Source: Nocardia anocheti (GTDB taxonomy: Bacteria; Actinomycetota; Actinomycetes; Mycobacteriales; Mycobacteriaceae). From it: 64,000 bases of DNA. The stretch covers positions 620,001-684,000 of the forward strand of contig NZ_JAQQFV010000003.1 of NCBI RefSeq assembly GCF_029675105.1. Direction: 5' to 3'. This document shows positions 35,256-42,985 of the stretch, piece after piece. Under the pieces are notes generated by a model. It was not told where the DNA came from. It searched no databases and worked only from the letters and a program-made list of their open reading frames with translations. Position 1 is the first letter of the stretch; the number at the start of each line of letters is the position of its first letter. A program made the position numbers and the translations under genes.

Positions 35256-36277
35256 CCACCCCGGCGCCGGGGCGCGCGCTGCCGACCCCGCGTGGTGAGC
35301 TGTCCGCGGGCCTCGTCGACCTGCTCACCCGCGCACCGGGTTCCGCGCCGCCCTCGGTCGGCGAACTCGATCCCTACGGCGAGGATCTGCTGCTCGCCCT
35401 GCACACCTGCTATGAGCTGCACTATCAGGGCTTCGCCGAGGTGGACGACGGCTGGGAGTGGGACTCGGGGCTGCTCGGTGTGCGCGCGGCGGTCGAACAG
35501 CAGTTCCTCGCCGCGTTGCGCGACGATGTCGACGGCGGCGACGATGTCGAGGGCGAGCTGGCACCGCTGCTGGAACCGGCGGGTGAGGCCACGGGGATCG
35601 CCGCGTTCCTGGCCGAGCGCGGCACCGCCGACCAGTTGCGCGAATACTTCGCGCACCGCTCGATCTACCACCACATCGAGGCCGATCCGTACGCCTGGGT
35701 GATCCCCCGGTTGCGTGGACAGCCCAAGGCGGCGCTGGTGGCGGTCGAGTTCGACGAATTCGGTGGCGGCCGTGGCGACCGGGTGCACGCCCAGCTCTAC
35801 GCCGAGTTACTGGCGGGCGCCGATCTCGATCCCGGCTACCTGTACTACCTCGACAGCGTTCCCGCGCCGATGCTGGCCCTGGTCGACATGATGTCGCTGC
35901 TGGGCCTGCATCGGGGGTTGCGGGCCGCTTCGGTCGGGCATTTCGCGTCGGTGGAGATCACCTCGTCCCCGGCGTCGCGGCGGCTGGCCGAGCTCGCCCG
36001 CGAGTTGCTCCCCCATCCCGCCGTCGAGCGCTTCTACACCGAGCACGTAGAGGCCGACGCCGTGCACGAGCAGGTGATGCGCCGGGAGGTGATCGACGAG
36101 CTGCTGGCGGCCGAGCCGGACGCGGCGCGCGAGATCGTCTTCGGGATCCAGGTGACGAATCTGCTCGAGGACCGGTTCAGCGCGTATGTGCTCGACCACT
36201 GGACCAGGGAACAGTCCTCGCTGCTCGCGCCGCTCGGTCAGCGGGTCGACGCGGAGGCGGCCTCGATCGAGGTGTAG
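35252..36277 (+). CDS. Haem-oxygenase-like iron-containing redox enzyme (HDO-type)
   Basis: A 341-residue protein of the iron-containing redox enzyme family (Haem_oxygenas_2 type). The central all-helical region has paired Glu/His residues that could bind a diiron site, for example EYFAHRSIYHHIEADPYAW and HAQLYAELL, then VGHFASVEI and a late FYTEHVEADAVHEQV. Members of this group (UndA, SznF, BesC) are diiron oxygenases acting on small substrates; most homologues are uncharacterised. It starts at ATG 35252, overlapping the CDGSH stop by 4 bp, and overlaps the convergent STAS gene by 40 bp at its end. The co-encoded CDGSH protein could supply electrons. Confidence 0.75.
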   Translation: MTTPAPGRALPTPRGELSAGLVDLLTRAPGSAPPSVGELDPYGEDLLLALHTCYELHYQGFAEVDDGWEWDSGLLGVRAAVEQQFLAALRDDVDGGDDVEGELAPLLEPAGEATGIAAFLAERGTADQLREYFAHRSIYHHIEADPYAWVIPRLRGQPKAALVAVEFDEFGGGRGDRVHAQLYAELLAGADLDPGYLYYLDSVPAPMLALVDMMSLLGLHRGLRAASVGHFASVEITSSPASRRLAELARELLPHPAVERFYTEHVEADAVHEQVMRREVIDELLAAEPDAAREIVFGIQVTNLLEDRFSAYVLDHWTREQSSLLAPLGQRVDAEAASIEV

Positions 36278-36645
36278 TACCGGAACAGCGGGCGCACCCC
36301 GACCAGGTCGAGTGCCCGGTCCACTTCAGGTCGGCCGGTGACCAGCCGCAGGTCGATGTCGTGGCGCGCGGCTTCCCGCTTGGCCGCGACGAGCGAGGCG
36401 GCGACGCGGATGCTCAGGAACTCGGTGCCGCGCAGGTCGAGCACCATCGCCTTGGCCCCCGAACGTAGGGACCGTTCGAGCAGCGCGCGCAACCCCGGCG
36501 CGTGGGCGGCGTCCAGTTCGGGACCGGCGAACATCACCCAGCAGCCGAGTTCGCCGCGCCGACGTAATCGCTGCACCATGCTGGTTCGGGTGGTTCCGCG
36601 ATACCAGCGCAGGGCGCCGTGGCGGCGACGGGTCACGACAGCCAT
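36238..36645 (-). CDS. STAS domain protein, possible anti-anti-sigma factor
   Basis: A 135-residue protein with an N-terminal basic extension and a STAS fold: GCWVMFAGPELDAAHAPGL, then AMVLDLRGTEFLSIRVAASLV, the region where anti-anti-sigma factors carry their phosphorylated Ser/Thr. Here the usual DSSG is replaced by LSIR, so Ser within FLSIR is the candidate site. GGAGG precedes ATG 36645. The 3' end overlaps the redox-enzyme gene by 40 bp. Its place inside a set of SigF-like promoters makes a partner-switching role in stress control plausible, but no anti-sigma kinase gene is in the window. Confidence 0.7.
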   Translation of the reverse strand: MAVVTRRRHGALRWYRGTTRTSMVQRLRRRGELGCWVMFAGPELDAAHAPGLRALLERSLRSGAKAMVLDLRGTEFLSIRVAASLVAAKREAARHDIDLRLVTGRPEVDRALDLVGVRPLFRYYTSIEAASASTR

Positions 36646-36785
36646 CGAACCTCCGTCAAGACGAAGTTCCGGTCGGTCCAGGGAGCGCAGCGACCGGGGT
36701 CGGCTGGGTTCTCAACCTGATCCAAGTCTGGCACGCGACTCTGCCGCTGTCACCGCATCGGTGACAGCGGGCGCCGGGACGCGGG

Positions 36786-36902
36786 TCATTTCGGGTCGTT
36801 GCCGGTGTTCTCCGGTTCGTCCGGCCGCCGCGGGGTGCGCTTGCGAACCAGCAGAACCGCCGCGACGAGGATCACCAGAGCGACGATCACCAGAATTTCC
36901 AT
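36786..36902 (-). CDS. Small single-pass membrane protein (38 aa)
   Basis: A 38-residue frame: MEILVIVALVILVAAVLLVR, a single hydrophobic helix, followed by a basic then acidic tail (KRTPRRPDEPENTGNDPK). The ATG at 36902 is preceded by a G-rich purine tract. On the same strand a GATT-N15-GGGTAC element at 36912-36936 resembles the SigF-like promoters nearby but would leave only a very short leader. The positive-inside charge after the helix favours a cytoplasmic C-terminus. It occupies most of an otherwise empty 440-bp gap between the STAS gene and the proline-rich gene. Confidence 0.55.
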   Translation of the reverse strand: MEILVIVALVILVAAVLLVRKRTPRRPDEPENTGNDPK

Positions 36903-36977
36903 GACCGGCGCGTACCCCACTCCCACTCCCCCAATCACGGGCTACCACGCCACCGTGATGACCGGCGGCGCTGAGCT

Positions 36978-37002
36978 GTTTCGTGGCACCCGCAGCGGGC
37001 AT
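36978..37002 (+). promoter_or_regulatory. SigF-type promoter for the proline-rich/decarboxylase unit
   Basis: GTTT (36978-36981), a 15-bp spacer and GGGCAT (36997-37002) lie 83 bp before the ATG at 37086. The -10 differs from GGGTAT by one base. The following genes run 37086-39463 on the same strand. Confidence 0.6.
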
Positions 37003-37085
37003 GACGACGGTAGGGCCGGGTGCGCGAAGGCCACCGGCGAGTCCGCGCGGAGATCCCGCGCCGACCACTGCGTCAGGAGGACGGC

Positions 37086-37349
37086 ATGACTCCGATCCGA
37101 TTCACCGATCCCACCCCGCCCCCGCCGTTCCCACCCGGCCCCGGCCCGGATCCGGTGCCGCCCACACCGGGTGACCCGGTACCGCCATCCCCGCCGGACC
37201 CGGCGCCGTCGCCGACCCCCACGCCCACCCCGCCGCCACGGCCGACACCGTCGCCGCCGCCCGTGCCCCCGCCCGCACCGGAACCCGAACCGTTCCCCCC
37301 GATTCCGGAACCCGACCCGCGGCTGCCCGATCCCTCGGCACGGAGGTAG
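37086..37349 (+). CDS. Short proline-rich protein
   Basis: An 87-residue protein, about half proline, beginning MTPIRFTDPTPPPPFPPG and continuing as PxPP/DPxP repeats with almost no hydrophobic residues. GGAGG lies 5 bp before ATG 37086. It has no signal peptide and no recognisable domain. It may be disordered; a role as a leader or linker-like peptide is conceivable. It precedes the PLP decarboxylase by 22 bp and shares the SigF-type promoter at 36978-37002. The repeated CCG/CCC codons make the region look like a tandem repeat but the period is only codon-level. Confidence 0.6.
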   Translation: MTPIRFTDPTPPPPFPPGPGPDPVPPTPGDPVPPSPPDPAPSPTPTPTPPPRPTPSPPPVPPPAPEPEPFPPIPEPDPRLPDPSARR

Positions 37350-37371
37350 ACAGCGGAGAGGAGATCGATCG

Positions 37372-38832
37372 ATGGACCACAGCACCGCCCCGCTGCTCGC
37401 CTCGGTGGCCGACTACCACGCGGCGAACCGCTACGGCTTCACCCCGCCCGGCCACCGGCAGGGCCGCGGCATCGATGACCGGGTGCTGCGCGCCCTGGGC
37501 GCCGACGCCTTCCACAGCGACATCCTGATGTCGCCCGGTCTCGACGACCGACTGGCCCGCCAGGGTCTGCTGGCCGAGGCCGAGGACCTCATGGCCGACG
37601 CGGTCGGCGCCGACGCGGCGTTCTTCTCCACCTGCGGCAGCTCGCTGTCGGTGAAGGCGGCCATGATGGCGGTGGCTGGCCACGACGGGGGTCTGCTGGT
37701 GGCCAGGGACAGCCACAAGTCGATCGTGGCGGGGCTGATCTTCTCCGGGGTGCAGCCGTACTGGATCACGCCGCGCTGGGACGCCGAGCGCCACTTCTCG
37801 CATCCGCCGTCACCGGCGCAGGTCGAGCGGGCCTGGCGCGAACATCCCGACGCGGCGGGCGCGTTGATCGTCAGCCCGAGCCCCTACGGCACCTGCGCCG
37901 ATATCCGGGGCATCGCGGAGGTCTGTCACGCGCGGGGCAAGCCGCTCATCGTCGACGAGGCCTGGGGCGCGCACCTGCCCTTCCACGAGGACCTGCCGAC
38001 CTGGGCGATGGATGTCGGCGCGGACGTGTGCGTGGTCAGCGTGCACAAGATGGGCATGGGCTTCGAACAGGGTTCGGTGTTCCATCTCCAAGGCGACCTG
38101 GTCGACCCGGTCCGCCTGCGCAGTTGCGCCGACCTGCTCATGACCACCAGCCCCAATGTGCTGATCTACGCCGCGCTGGACGGATGGCGCAGGCAGATGG
38201 TCGAATTCGGCCACGACCTGCTCGACACCGCGCTGAGCACCGCGCGCCGCGCCCGCGCCGAGTTGGGCGAGATCGGCGGGCTCACCGTGATGCACGACGA
38301 ACTCCTCGGCGTCGAAGCGTCCCACGACCTGGACCTGCTCCAGGTGCTCGTCGACATCTCCGAGACCGGCGCGAGCGGCTACGAGGTCGCCGACTGGCTG
38401 CGCACCCACCGTCACCTGGACCTGGGATTGAGCGACCATCGCCGCATCCTGGCGACACTCTCGCCCGCCGACGACGCCGGAACCATCGATGCCCTGGTCG
38501 ACGGGCTGGCCCTCTGGCGCGCCGGGCTCGACCGCCCGCGCCCGCCCGAGATCCGGCTGCCGACCCCCGACGAACTGCAACTCGAGACGGTGATGCTGCC
38601 GCGCGACGCCTTCTTCGCGCCGTCGGAGCCGGTCCCCGTCGAGAAGGCGGCGGGCCGGATCGCCGCCGAACAGCTCACCCCCTACCCGCCCGGTATCCCG
38701 GCGGTCGTGCCGGGCGAGCGACTCGACGAGGCGGTCGTGGAGTACCTGCGCACGGGTGTCGCCGCCGGACTCAATCTGCCCGATGCCGCCGATCCGCACC
38801 TGGACACCGTACGTGTCGTCCGTGACCGCTGA
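37372..38832 (+). CDS. Orn/Lys/Arg decarboxylase-type PLP enzyme
   Basis: A 486-residue fold-type I decarboxylase. Characteristic parts are FTPPGHRQGRG, FSTCGSSLSVKAAMMA, ARDSHKSIVAGLI, LIVDEAWGAHLPFH and the PLP-lysine in SVHKMGMGFEQGS (Lys226); the C-terminal domain ends with the AEQLTPYPPGIPAVVPGE block. It lacks the N-terminal wing domain of the large inducible enterobacterial decarboxylases and resembles the short SpeA-like/Rv2531c-type proteins. Substrate (lysine, ornithine or arginine) is not readable. GGAGAGGAG precedes ATG 37372. Acid-stress consumption of protons by decarboxylation would suit the SigF context. Confidence 0.87.
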   Translation: MDHSTAPLLASVADYHAANRYGFTPPGHRQGRGIDDRVLRALGADAFHSDILMSPGLDDRLARQGLLAEAEDLMADAVGADAAFFSTCGSSLSVKAAMMAVAGHDGGLLVARDSHKSIVAGLIFSGVQPYWITPRWDAERHFSHPPSPAQVERAWREHPDAAGALIVSPSPYGTCADIRGIAEVCHARGKPLIVDEAWGAHLPFHEDLPTWAMDVGADVCVVSVHKMGMGFEQGSVFHLQGDLVDPVRLRSCADLLMTTSPNVLIYAALDGWRRQMVEFGHDLLDTALSTARRARAELGEIGGLTVMHDELLGVEASHDLDLLQVLVDISETGASGYEVADWLRTHRHLDLGLSDHRRILATLSPADDAGTIDALVDGLALWRAGLDRPRPPEIRLPTPDELQLETVMLPRDAFFAPSEPVPVEKAAGRIAAEQLTPYPPGIPAVVPGERLDEAVVEYLRTGVAAGLNLPDAADPHLDTVRVVRDR

Positions 38833-38851
38833 CCTCCCGAAAGGATCTCCG

Positions 38852-39463
38852 ATGACCGACTCCCTGCGTGCCGTCGCCCTCGTCTGCACCCTCAAGTCGT
38901 CTCCCGCGCCGTCGAGCAGTGTGCTCATCGCCGAACAGGTGCTGGCCGAGCTGGCCGGGCACGGTGTCGACGGTGAGACGGTGCGGGTGGCCGATTTCGA
39001 CGTCCGCCCCGGCGTGAGCGCCGACGAGGGCGACGGCGACCAGTGGCCCGAGATCCGGCGCCGAGTCCTCGACGCCGACATCCTGCTGTTGTCGACGCCC
39101 ACCTGGATGGGTCACCTGTCCTCGGTCGCGCAGCGCGCGCTCGAGCGGCTCGACGCCGAGGTGTCCAATACCGACGAGCTGGGCAGGCCCGCGGCGTTCG
39201 GCAAGATCGGGCTCGCCGCGGTGGTCGGCAACGAGGACGGCGCGCACAAGATCGTCGCCGACACCTTCCAGGCGCTCAACGACGTCGGGTTCACCATCCC
39301 CGCGCAGGGCTGCACCTACTGGAACGGCGAGGCCATGGGCAGCGTCGACTACAACGACCTGTCCGAGACCCCCGAGGCGGTACGCACGACCACCGCCACC
39401 ATGGCGCGCAACGCCGCCCATCTCGCCCGGCTGCTGCGCGCGCAGAACTACCCGGCGGGGTGA
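38852..39463 (+). CDS. Flavodoxin-like NAD(P)H:FMN reductase
   Basis: A 203-residue protein with the flavodoxin-like fold of the NADPH-dependent FMN reductase family: TLKSSPAPSSSVLIAEQVL near the start (phosphate-binding loop) and DILLLSTPTWMGHLSSVAQRALERL in the middle. These reduce free flavin or quinones using NAD(P)H. GAAAGGATCTCC precedes ATG 38852, 19 bp after the decarboxylase stop, so it is the last gene of the SigF-type unit. The stop TGA abuts the convergent PAS-ANTAR stop (TGATCA). Confidence 0.83.
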   Translation: MTDSLRAVALVCTLKSSPAPSSSVLIAEQVLAELAGHGVDGETVRVADFDVRPGVSADEGDGDQWPEIRRRVLDADILLLSTPTWMGHLSSVAQRALERLDAEVSNTDELGRPAAFGKIGLAAVVGNEDGAHKIVADTFQALNDVGFTIPAQGCTYWNGEAMGSVDYNDLSETPEAVRTTTATMARNAAHLARLLRAQNYPAG

Positions 39464-40138
39464 TCACCGGGCCGGGTCGGGCACCTCGTGCGCGGTGAGC
39501 AGGAGGTGGTCGAGCCGGGTGCGCAGCACGGCGTCGGCCCCGGCGATCTCCGGCAGCCGGGCCGCCACCCGTTCGGCGATGGTGCGGAGTTTGACGTTGG
39601 TCTCCTGGGAGCGCCACCGCAAGACCTGGAAGGCCTGCTCGGAGGTGATGGCGTAGGCCAGCATCAGCGCGCCCTTGGCCTGCTCGATTTCCGCGCGCGC
39701 CGCCAGCAGATCCGGCAGCGCGCTGTCGATGGCCTCGCGCCGGTATTCGGCGGCGGAGCCGGAGACATCGATGTAGTAGCCCGCGGTCCCGACGATGGTG
39801 CCGGAGTCGTCGAGCATCGGCTCCGACACCACGAGCACATCCCGCTGCTGTCCCTTGGTGTCGATGATGCGGTGGTGACTGGAGAAAGTGCCGACGCGAT
39901 CGATCGAGGTGAGCATCGCCGCGACCCGGTCCCGGTCGTCGGGATGTTTGTGCGCCAGCAACATCTCGAGTGTGGGCACCGTCCCGGGTGGGTACCCGTG
40001 CATCTGGGCGACCTCGTCCGACCACTCCCACCGATGAGCACTGAACCAATACCGGAACCGCCCGACAGTCAGCGATTCCCCCACACCGAGCACCTGCTCC
40101 ATCTGCACCCGCGCCGTCGCGCCGTCCGGTCCGATCAT
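39464..40138 (-). CDS. PAS-ANTAR domain RNA-binding regulator
   Basis: A 224-residue regulator. Residues from about 25 to 130 form a PAS domain (FRYWFSAHRWEWSDEVAQMHGYPPG, HKHPDDRDRV, the Gly-Tyr-Tyr of GTAGYYIDVS). The C-terminal ANTAR helices run from EIEQAKGALMLAYAITSEQAFQVLRWRSQETNVKLRTIAERV, where the conserved Ala and aromatic/Arg positions that bind RNA hairpins can be recognised. ANTAR proteins control transcription elongation by antitermination. No sensing cofactor is evident. The start ATG 40138 is near the stop of the MFS remnant (8 bp). A shorter start at the internal ATG (MEQVLGVGE) is possible. Confidence 0.83.
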   Translation of the reverse strand: MIGPDGATARVQMEQVLGVGESLTVGRFRYWFSAHRWEWSDEVAQMHGYPPGTVPTLEMLLAHKHPDDRDRVAAMLTSIDRVGTFSSHHRIIDTKGQQRDVLVVSEPMLDDSGTIVGTAGYYIDVSGSAAEYRREAIDSALPDLLAARAEIEQAKGALMLAYAITSEQAFQVLRWRSQETNVKLRTIAERVAARLPEIAGADAVLRTRLDHLLLTAHEVPDPAR

Positions 40139-40145
40139 GCGCCGA

Positions 40146-41354
40146 TTATCCCCGATCGGAACCGTCGAAATTCCGTGGTCCGAGGTACCGCCACGACAAC
40201 ACGGCGATCCCGAGGAACCCGACCGCGGTCGTCGCGATGCCCACCCGAAGACCGATGAGTCGGTTCGTGTGCAGGCACCCACCGAGCACCGCCACCCCCC
40301 GCCATCCCGACCTGCCGCGCGGTGTTCAGCACTCCCGAGGCCAGTCCCGCGAAGTCCCGATCCGCCGCCGCCATGGCCGCCCCGTTGCAGCTGGGACCGA
40401 AGAGCCCACAACCGAATCCGACGATCGCGGTCCCCACGAGCAGCACCGGCAGACTGTCCGGCCCGTCGACACCCACGCAGATCACCGACCCGACCGCCGC
40501 GATCACCGACCCGGTGATCAACAGCCAGCGCATCCCCCGCCCGGCCCACCGCCGATTCAGGACGAGCGTGGCGAACGTCCACAGCACGGCGAAGGGTACG
40601 AACAGCAGTCCCGCGCTGAAAGCGTCGTAGTCCCAGCGTGATTGCACAGAGACAACCAGCAGGAACTGCAGCCCATAGGCTGCGTACTGAAACGCGAACC
40701 CGTTGACCACGGCGGCGGAGAACGCGGACGCACGGAACACGCCCAGCGGCAGAACCGGTGCGCGAACCCTCGATTCGGTGACCACGAACGCGATCAGCAA
40801 TACCGGTGCCGCCACCGACGCGACCACGGTCACCGGATCGGACCACCCGCGTTCTCCACCCTCGACCGGCCCACCATCAGCGCGATACCCCCGGTCGCAC
40901 CCCACACCGTGATCGCCTTCGCCCGCTCGGCCGGTTCGGGATGCAGGCGCGTGATCAGCGCCAAGGTCGTCGGCAGAATCGCCGCACCGAAAACGCCTTG
41001 CAGACAACGGAAGACCATCAGCATCGGCAGTGTCGGGCTGACGGCACACGCGAGCGACGCGAGGGTGAATCCGCCCAGCGCCCAGAGGAAAACCCTGCGC
41101 GCACCGAGACGATCGGCGAGCACCCCCACGCTCAGCAACAGCGCCGCCAACGGGATCGTGTAGATACTGATCAGCCACTGCAGCGTCGAGATCGTGCCAC
41201 CTGTCTCGCTCCGAATGGCGGGCAACGCGACATTCAGCGCGCTCCCGTCGAGCAGAATCATGAAGAACCCCAGGCAGATCGCCACCGACCCGGCCGCGGT
41301 GTTCGTCTTCGCCGCTCCGCCCGTTCCGCGTGCGCGAACCAGCGATCGCGTCAT
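40146..41354 (-). pseudogene. MFS (DHA2) transporter pseudogene with an internal deletion and a frameshift
   Basis: On the minus strand the gene begins intact (MTRSLVRARG..., LDGSALNVALPAI, LADRLGARRVFLWALGG, up to GGIALMVG near 40875). It then jumps out of frame to VEGGERGWSDPVTVVASVAAP, the start of the later half. The residues that should follow GGIALMVGP (end of helix 5 to helix 7, roughly 90-100) are missing. The second half (helices 8-14) is intact to TARQVGMAG, where a run of six C on the + strand at about 40293-40298 creates a +1 shift. Removing one base restores VAVLGGCLHTNRLIG and a normal end (DRG, TAA at 40148-40146). The divergent TetR gene is intact. Confidence 0.8.
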
Positions 41355-41375
41355 CACCGTCCCCTCCCTCGCTTC

Positions 41376-41422
41376 TGTACCTACAGGTACAACCGAGCCG
41401 ACTGTACATACTGCTAGGTACA
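41376..41422. promoter_or_regulatory. Operator region between the MFS remnant and its TetR gene
   Basis: TGTACCTACAGGTACA (41376-41391) is a perfect 7-2-7 palindrome. A second, wider arrangement TGTAC-N10-GTACA occupies 41403-41422. TACAAT (41419-41424) lies 6 bp before the GTG at 41431 and could be the -10 of a leaderless tetR transcript, with the second site covering it. Confidence 0.6.
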
Positions 41423-41430
41423 ATCGCTAG

Positions 41431-42009
41431 GTGACGACAGCGGACCGCCTGGTGGCGAGCATGCAGACTCTGTTGTGGGAGAACGGGTTCACGGGCACCA
41501 GCCCGCGCGCGGTCCAGGAACTCGCCGAGGCGGGACAGGGCAGCATGTACCACCACTTCCGGAGCAAGGCGGGGCTGGCGGTGGCCGCGGAGCAGCGGAT
41601 GGCCGAGGAACTCCGAGAGCAGATCAGCGGGCGGTTGCGAAGCGGTGCCACGGTGCGGGAGAAGGTCGCCGCGTTTCTCACCATCGACGAGAACGTGCTG
41701 CGTGGGTGCCGACTCGGGCGACTCGTTCAGGATTCGGCGGTGGTCGCCGATCCCGCACTGCTGGAGCCGATCTCGACGATGTTCGACTGGATCCAGGCGC
41801 GTATTCGCGAGGTGCTCGACGAGGGGGTGGCACGCGGGGAGTTGGACGGGGAGCTCGATGTCGATGCCCTGGCCACGACCGTGCTCGCGCTGCGGCAGGG
41901 GGCGTACGTGCTGGCGCGGGGGGCTCAGTCGGAGGAGCCGTTCCGGCGGGCGGTCGTGGGGATTCTGCAGTTGTTGCCGGAAGGGCGGGGTCAGTCGGTG
42001 GTGGTGTAG
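41431..42009 (+). CDS. TetR/AcrR family regulator, probably of the neighbouring MFS locus
   Basis: A 192-residue TetR protein. The HTH covers residues about 20-47 (GTSPRAVQELAEAGQGSMYHHF), with the C-terminal half matching YxdE-like/AcrR regulators with a CRLGRLVQDSAVVADP segment. It starts at GTG 41431, six bases after a plausible -10, so it may be leaderless. Two TGTAC-containing palindromes sit between it and the damaged divergent MFS gene, as expected for an efflux pump repressor. It overlaps the convergent esterase by 19 bp. The gene itself shows no damage, although its presumed target does. Confidence 0.88.
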   Translation: MTTADRLVASMQTLLWENGFTGTSPRAVQELAEAGQGSMYHHFRSKAGLAVAAEQRMAEELREQISGRLRSGATVREKVAAFLTIDENVLRGCRLGRLVQDSAVVADPALLEPISTMFDWIQARIREVLDEGVARGELDGELDVDALATTVLALRQGAYVLARGAQSEEPFRRAVVGILQLLPEGRGQSVVV

Positions 42010-42899
42010 GTGAGGATGGTGCGGTGGGCGGTGGTCCAGGCCGGGGAGGTGGGGTCGGCGAATTCGCCGTGGCCGGTGCCGCGCAGGATCTGGAGGTCGG
42101 CGATGGTGCCCGCGCGGGCCAGGGCCTCGACGAAGCGGGTGCTCTGGGAGGGGACGACGACGCGGTCGTTGGCGCCGTGCAGGGCGGTGACGCGGATGGC
42201 GGGCGCGGGGAGCTGGTGGATGGGTGAGGCGTCGCGGTAGCGGTCTGGAACCTGGCCGGGGGTGCCGCCGAGCAGCTTCGGGACGAAGGAGTCGCGGTTG
42301 TCGGTGACGGCGGCGTCGAGGTCGAGGACGGCGGCCATCAGGGTGAGGCTGCGGATCCGGATCTCCGGATGACGCGGCGGATGCGCCGACCAGCGCCCGG
42401 CCACCCACGCCGCGAGCTGTCCCCCGGCGGAGTGGCCGGCCAGGTGCACCCGCTGCAGATCGAGCAGATTGCCCACCCGAGGCGCCACGGTGTCGGCCAG
42501 CGCGGTCACGGCGTCGTCGACATCGGTCAGGGTGACCGGCCAGCCGCCGCCCCCGCCCACCCGCCGGTATTCGACATTCCACACCGCCACCCCGTCGCGG
42601 GCCAGCGCCCGCGCGTGCGCGTCGAACTGGGCCAGGGTGCGGCCCTGGGTCCAACCACCGCCGTGGATGAGCACGACCACCGGCAGCCGGGTGTTGGCGG
42701 TCGGCGGGAGGTAGAGGTCGCCGAAGGTGTCGGGCGCGTCGCCGTAGGCGATCCGCTGGACGCTCTGTGGGTGCGCCACCACCTCGCTGACGACCGTCTC
42801 GGCGGGCACCGCCAGCTCGGCGGCGCGCAGTCCCAGCAGCGCCGCCACCACGGCGACCACGCTCACGGCCACGAGGAACCGTCGTCGGCCAGCTGCCAC
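41991..42899 (-). CDS. Secreted or anchored alpha/beta hydrolase (esterase/lipase)
   Basis: A 302-residue hydrolase with an N-terminal hydrophobic segment (residues 7-30), either a signal peptide or an anchor. The oxyanion-hole HGGGW, the nucleophile elbow GHSAGG, the Asp in HGANDRVV and the catalytic His in GTGHGEF are all present, in the arrangement of BD-FAE/carboxylesterases. Such enzymes cleave short acyl esters; the substrate is unknown. Starts at ATG 42899. Its end overlaps the convergent TetR gene by 19 bp. The upstream gap of 86 bp separates it from the acyltransferase, also on this strand. Confidence 0.85.
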   Translation of the reverse strand: MAAGRRRFLVAVSVVAVVAALLGLRAAELAVPAETVVSEVVAHPQSVQRIAYGDAPDTFGDLYLPPTANTRLPVVVLIHGGGWTQGRTLAQFDAHARALARDGVAVWNVEYRRVGGGGGWPVTLTDVDDAVTALADTVAPRVGNLLDLQRVHLAGHSAGGQLAAWVAGRWSAHPPRHPEIRIRSLTLMAAVLDLDAAVTDNRDSFVPKLLGGTPGQVPDRYRDASPIHQLPAPAIRVTALHGANDRVVVPSQSTRFVEALARAGTIADLQILRGTGHGEFADPTSPAWTTAHRTILTYTTTD

Positions 42900-42985
42900 C
42901 GGGAACCTCCTTTTACGCCCCTGAGCAGCACGGTACCGCGCCGGTGACGCTCAGACCGTGAGGCGGGAGCCCACCGTGGCGCGGC

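Noticed and set aside
37110..37320. Repetitive CCG/CCC tract resembling a tandem repeat or CRISPR
   Set aside because: It is the codon repetition of a proline-rich protein; there are no regular spacers.
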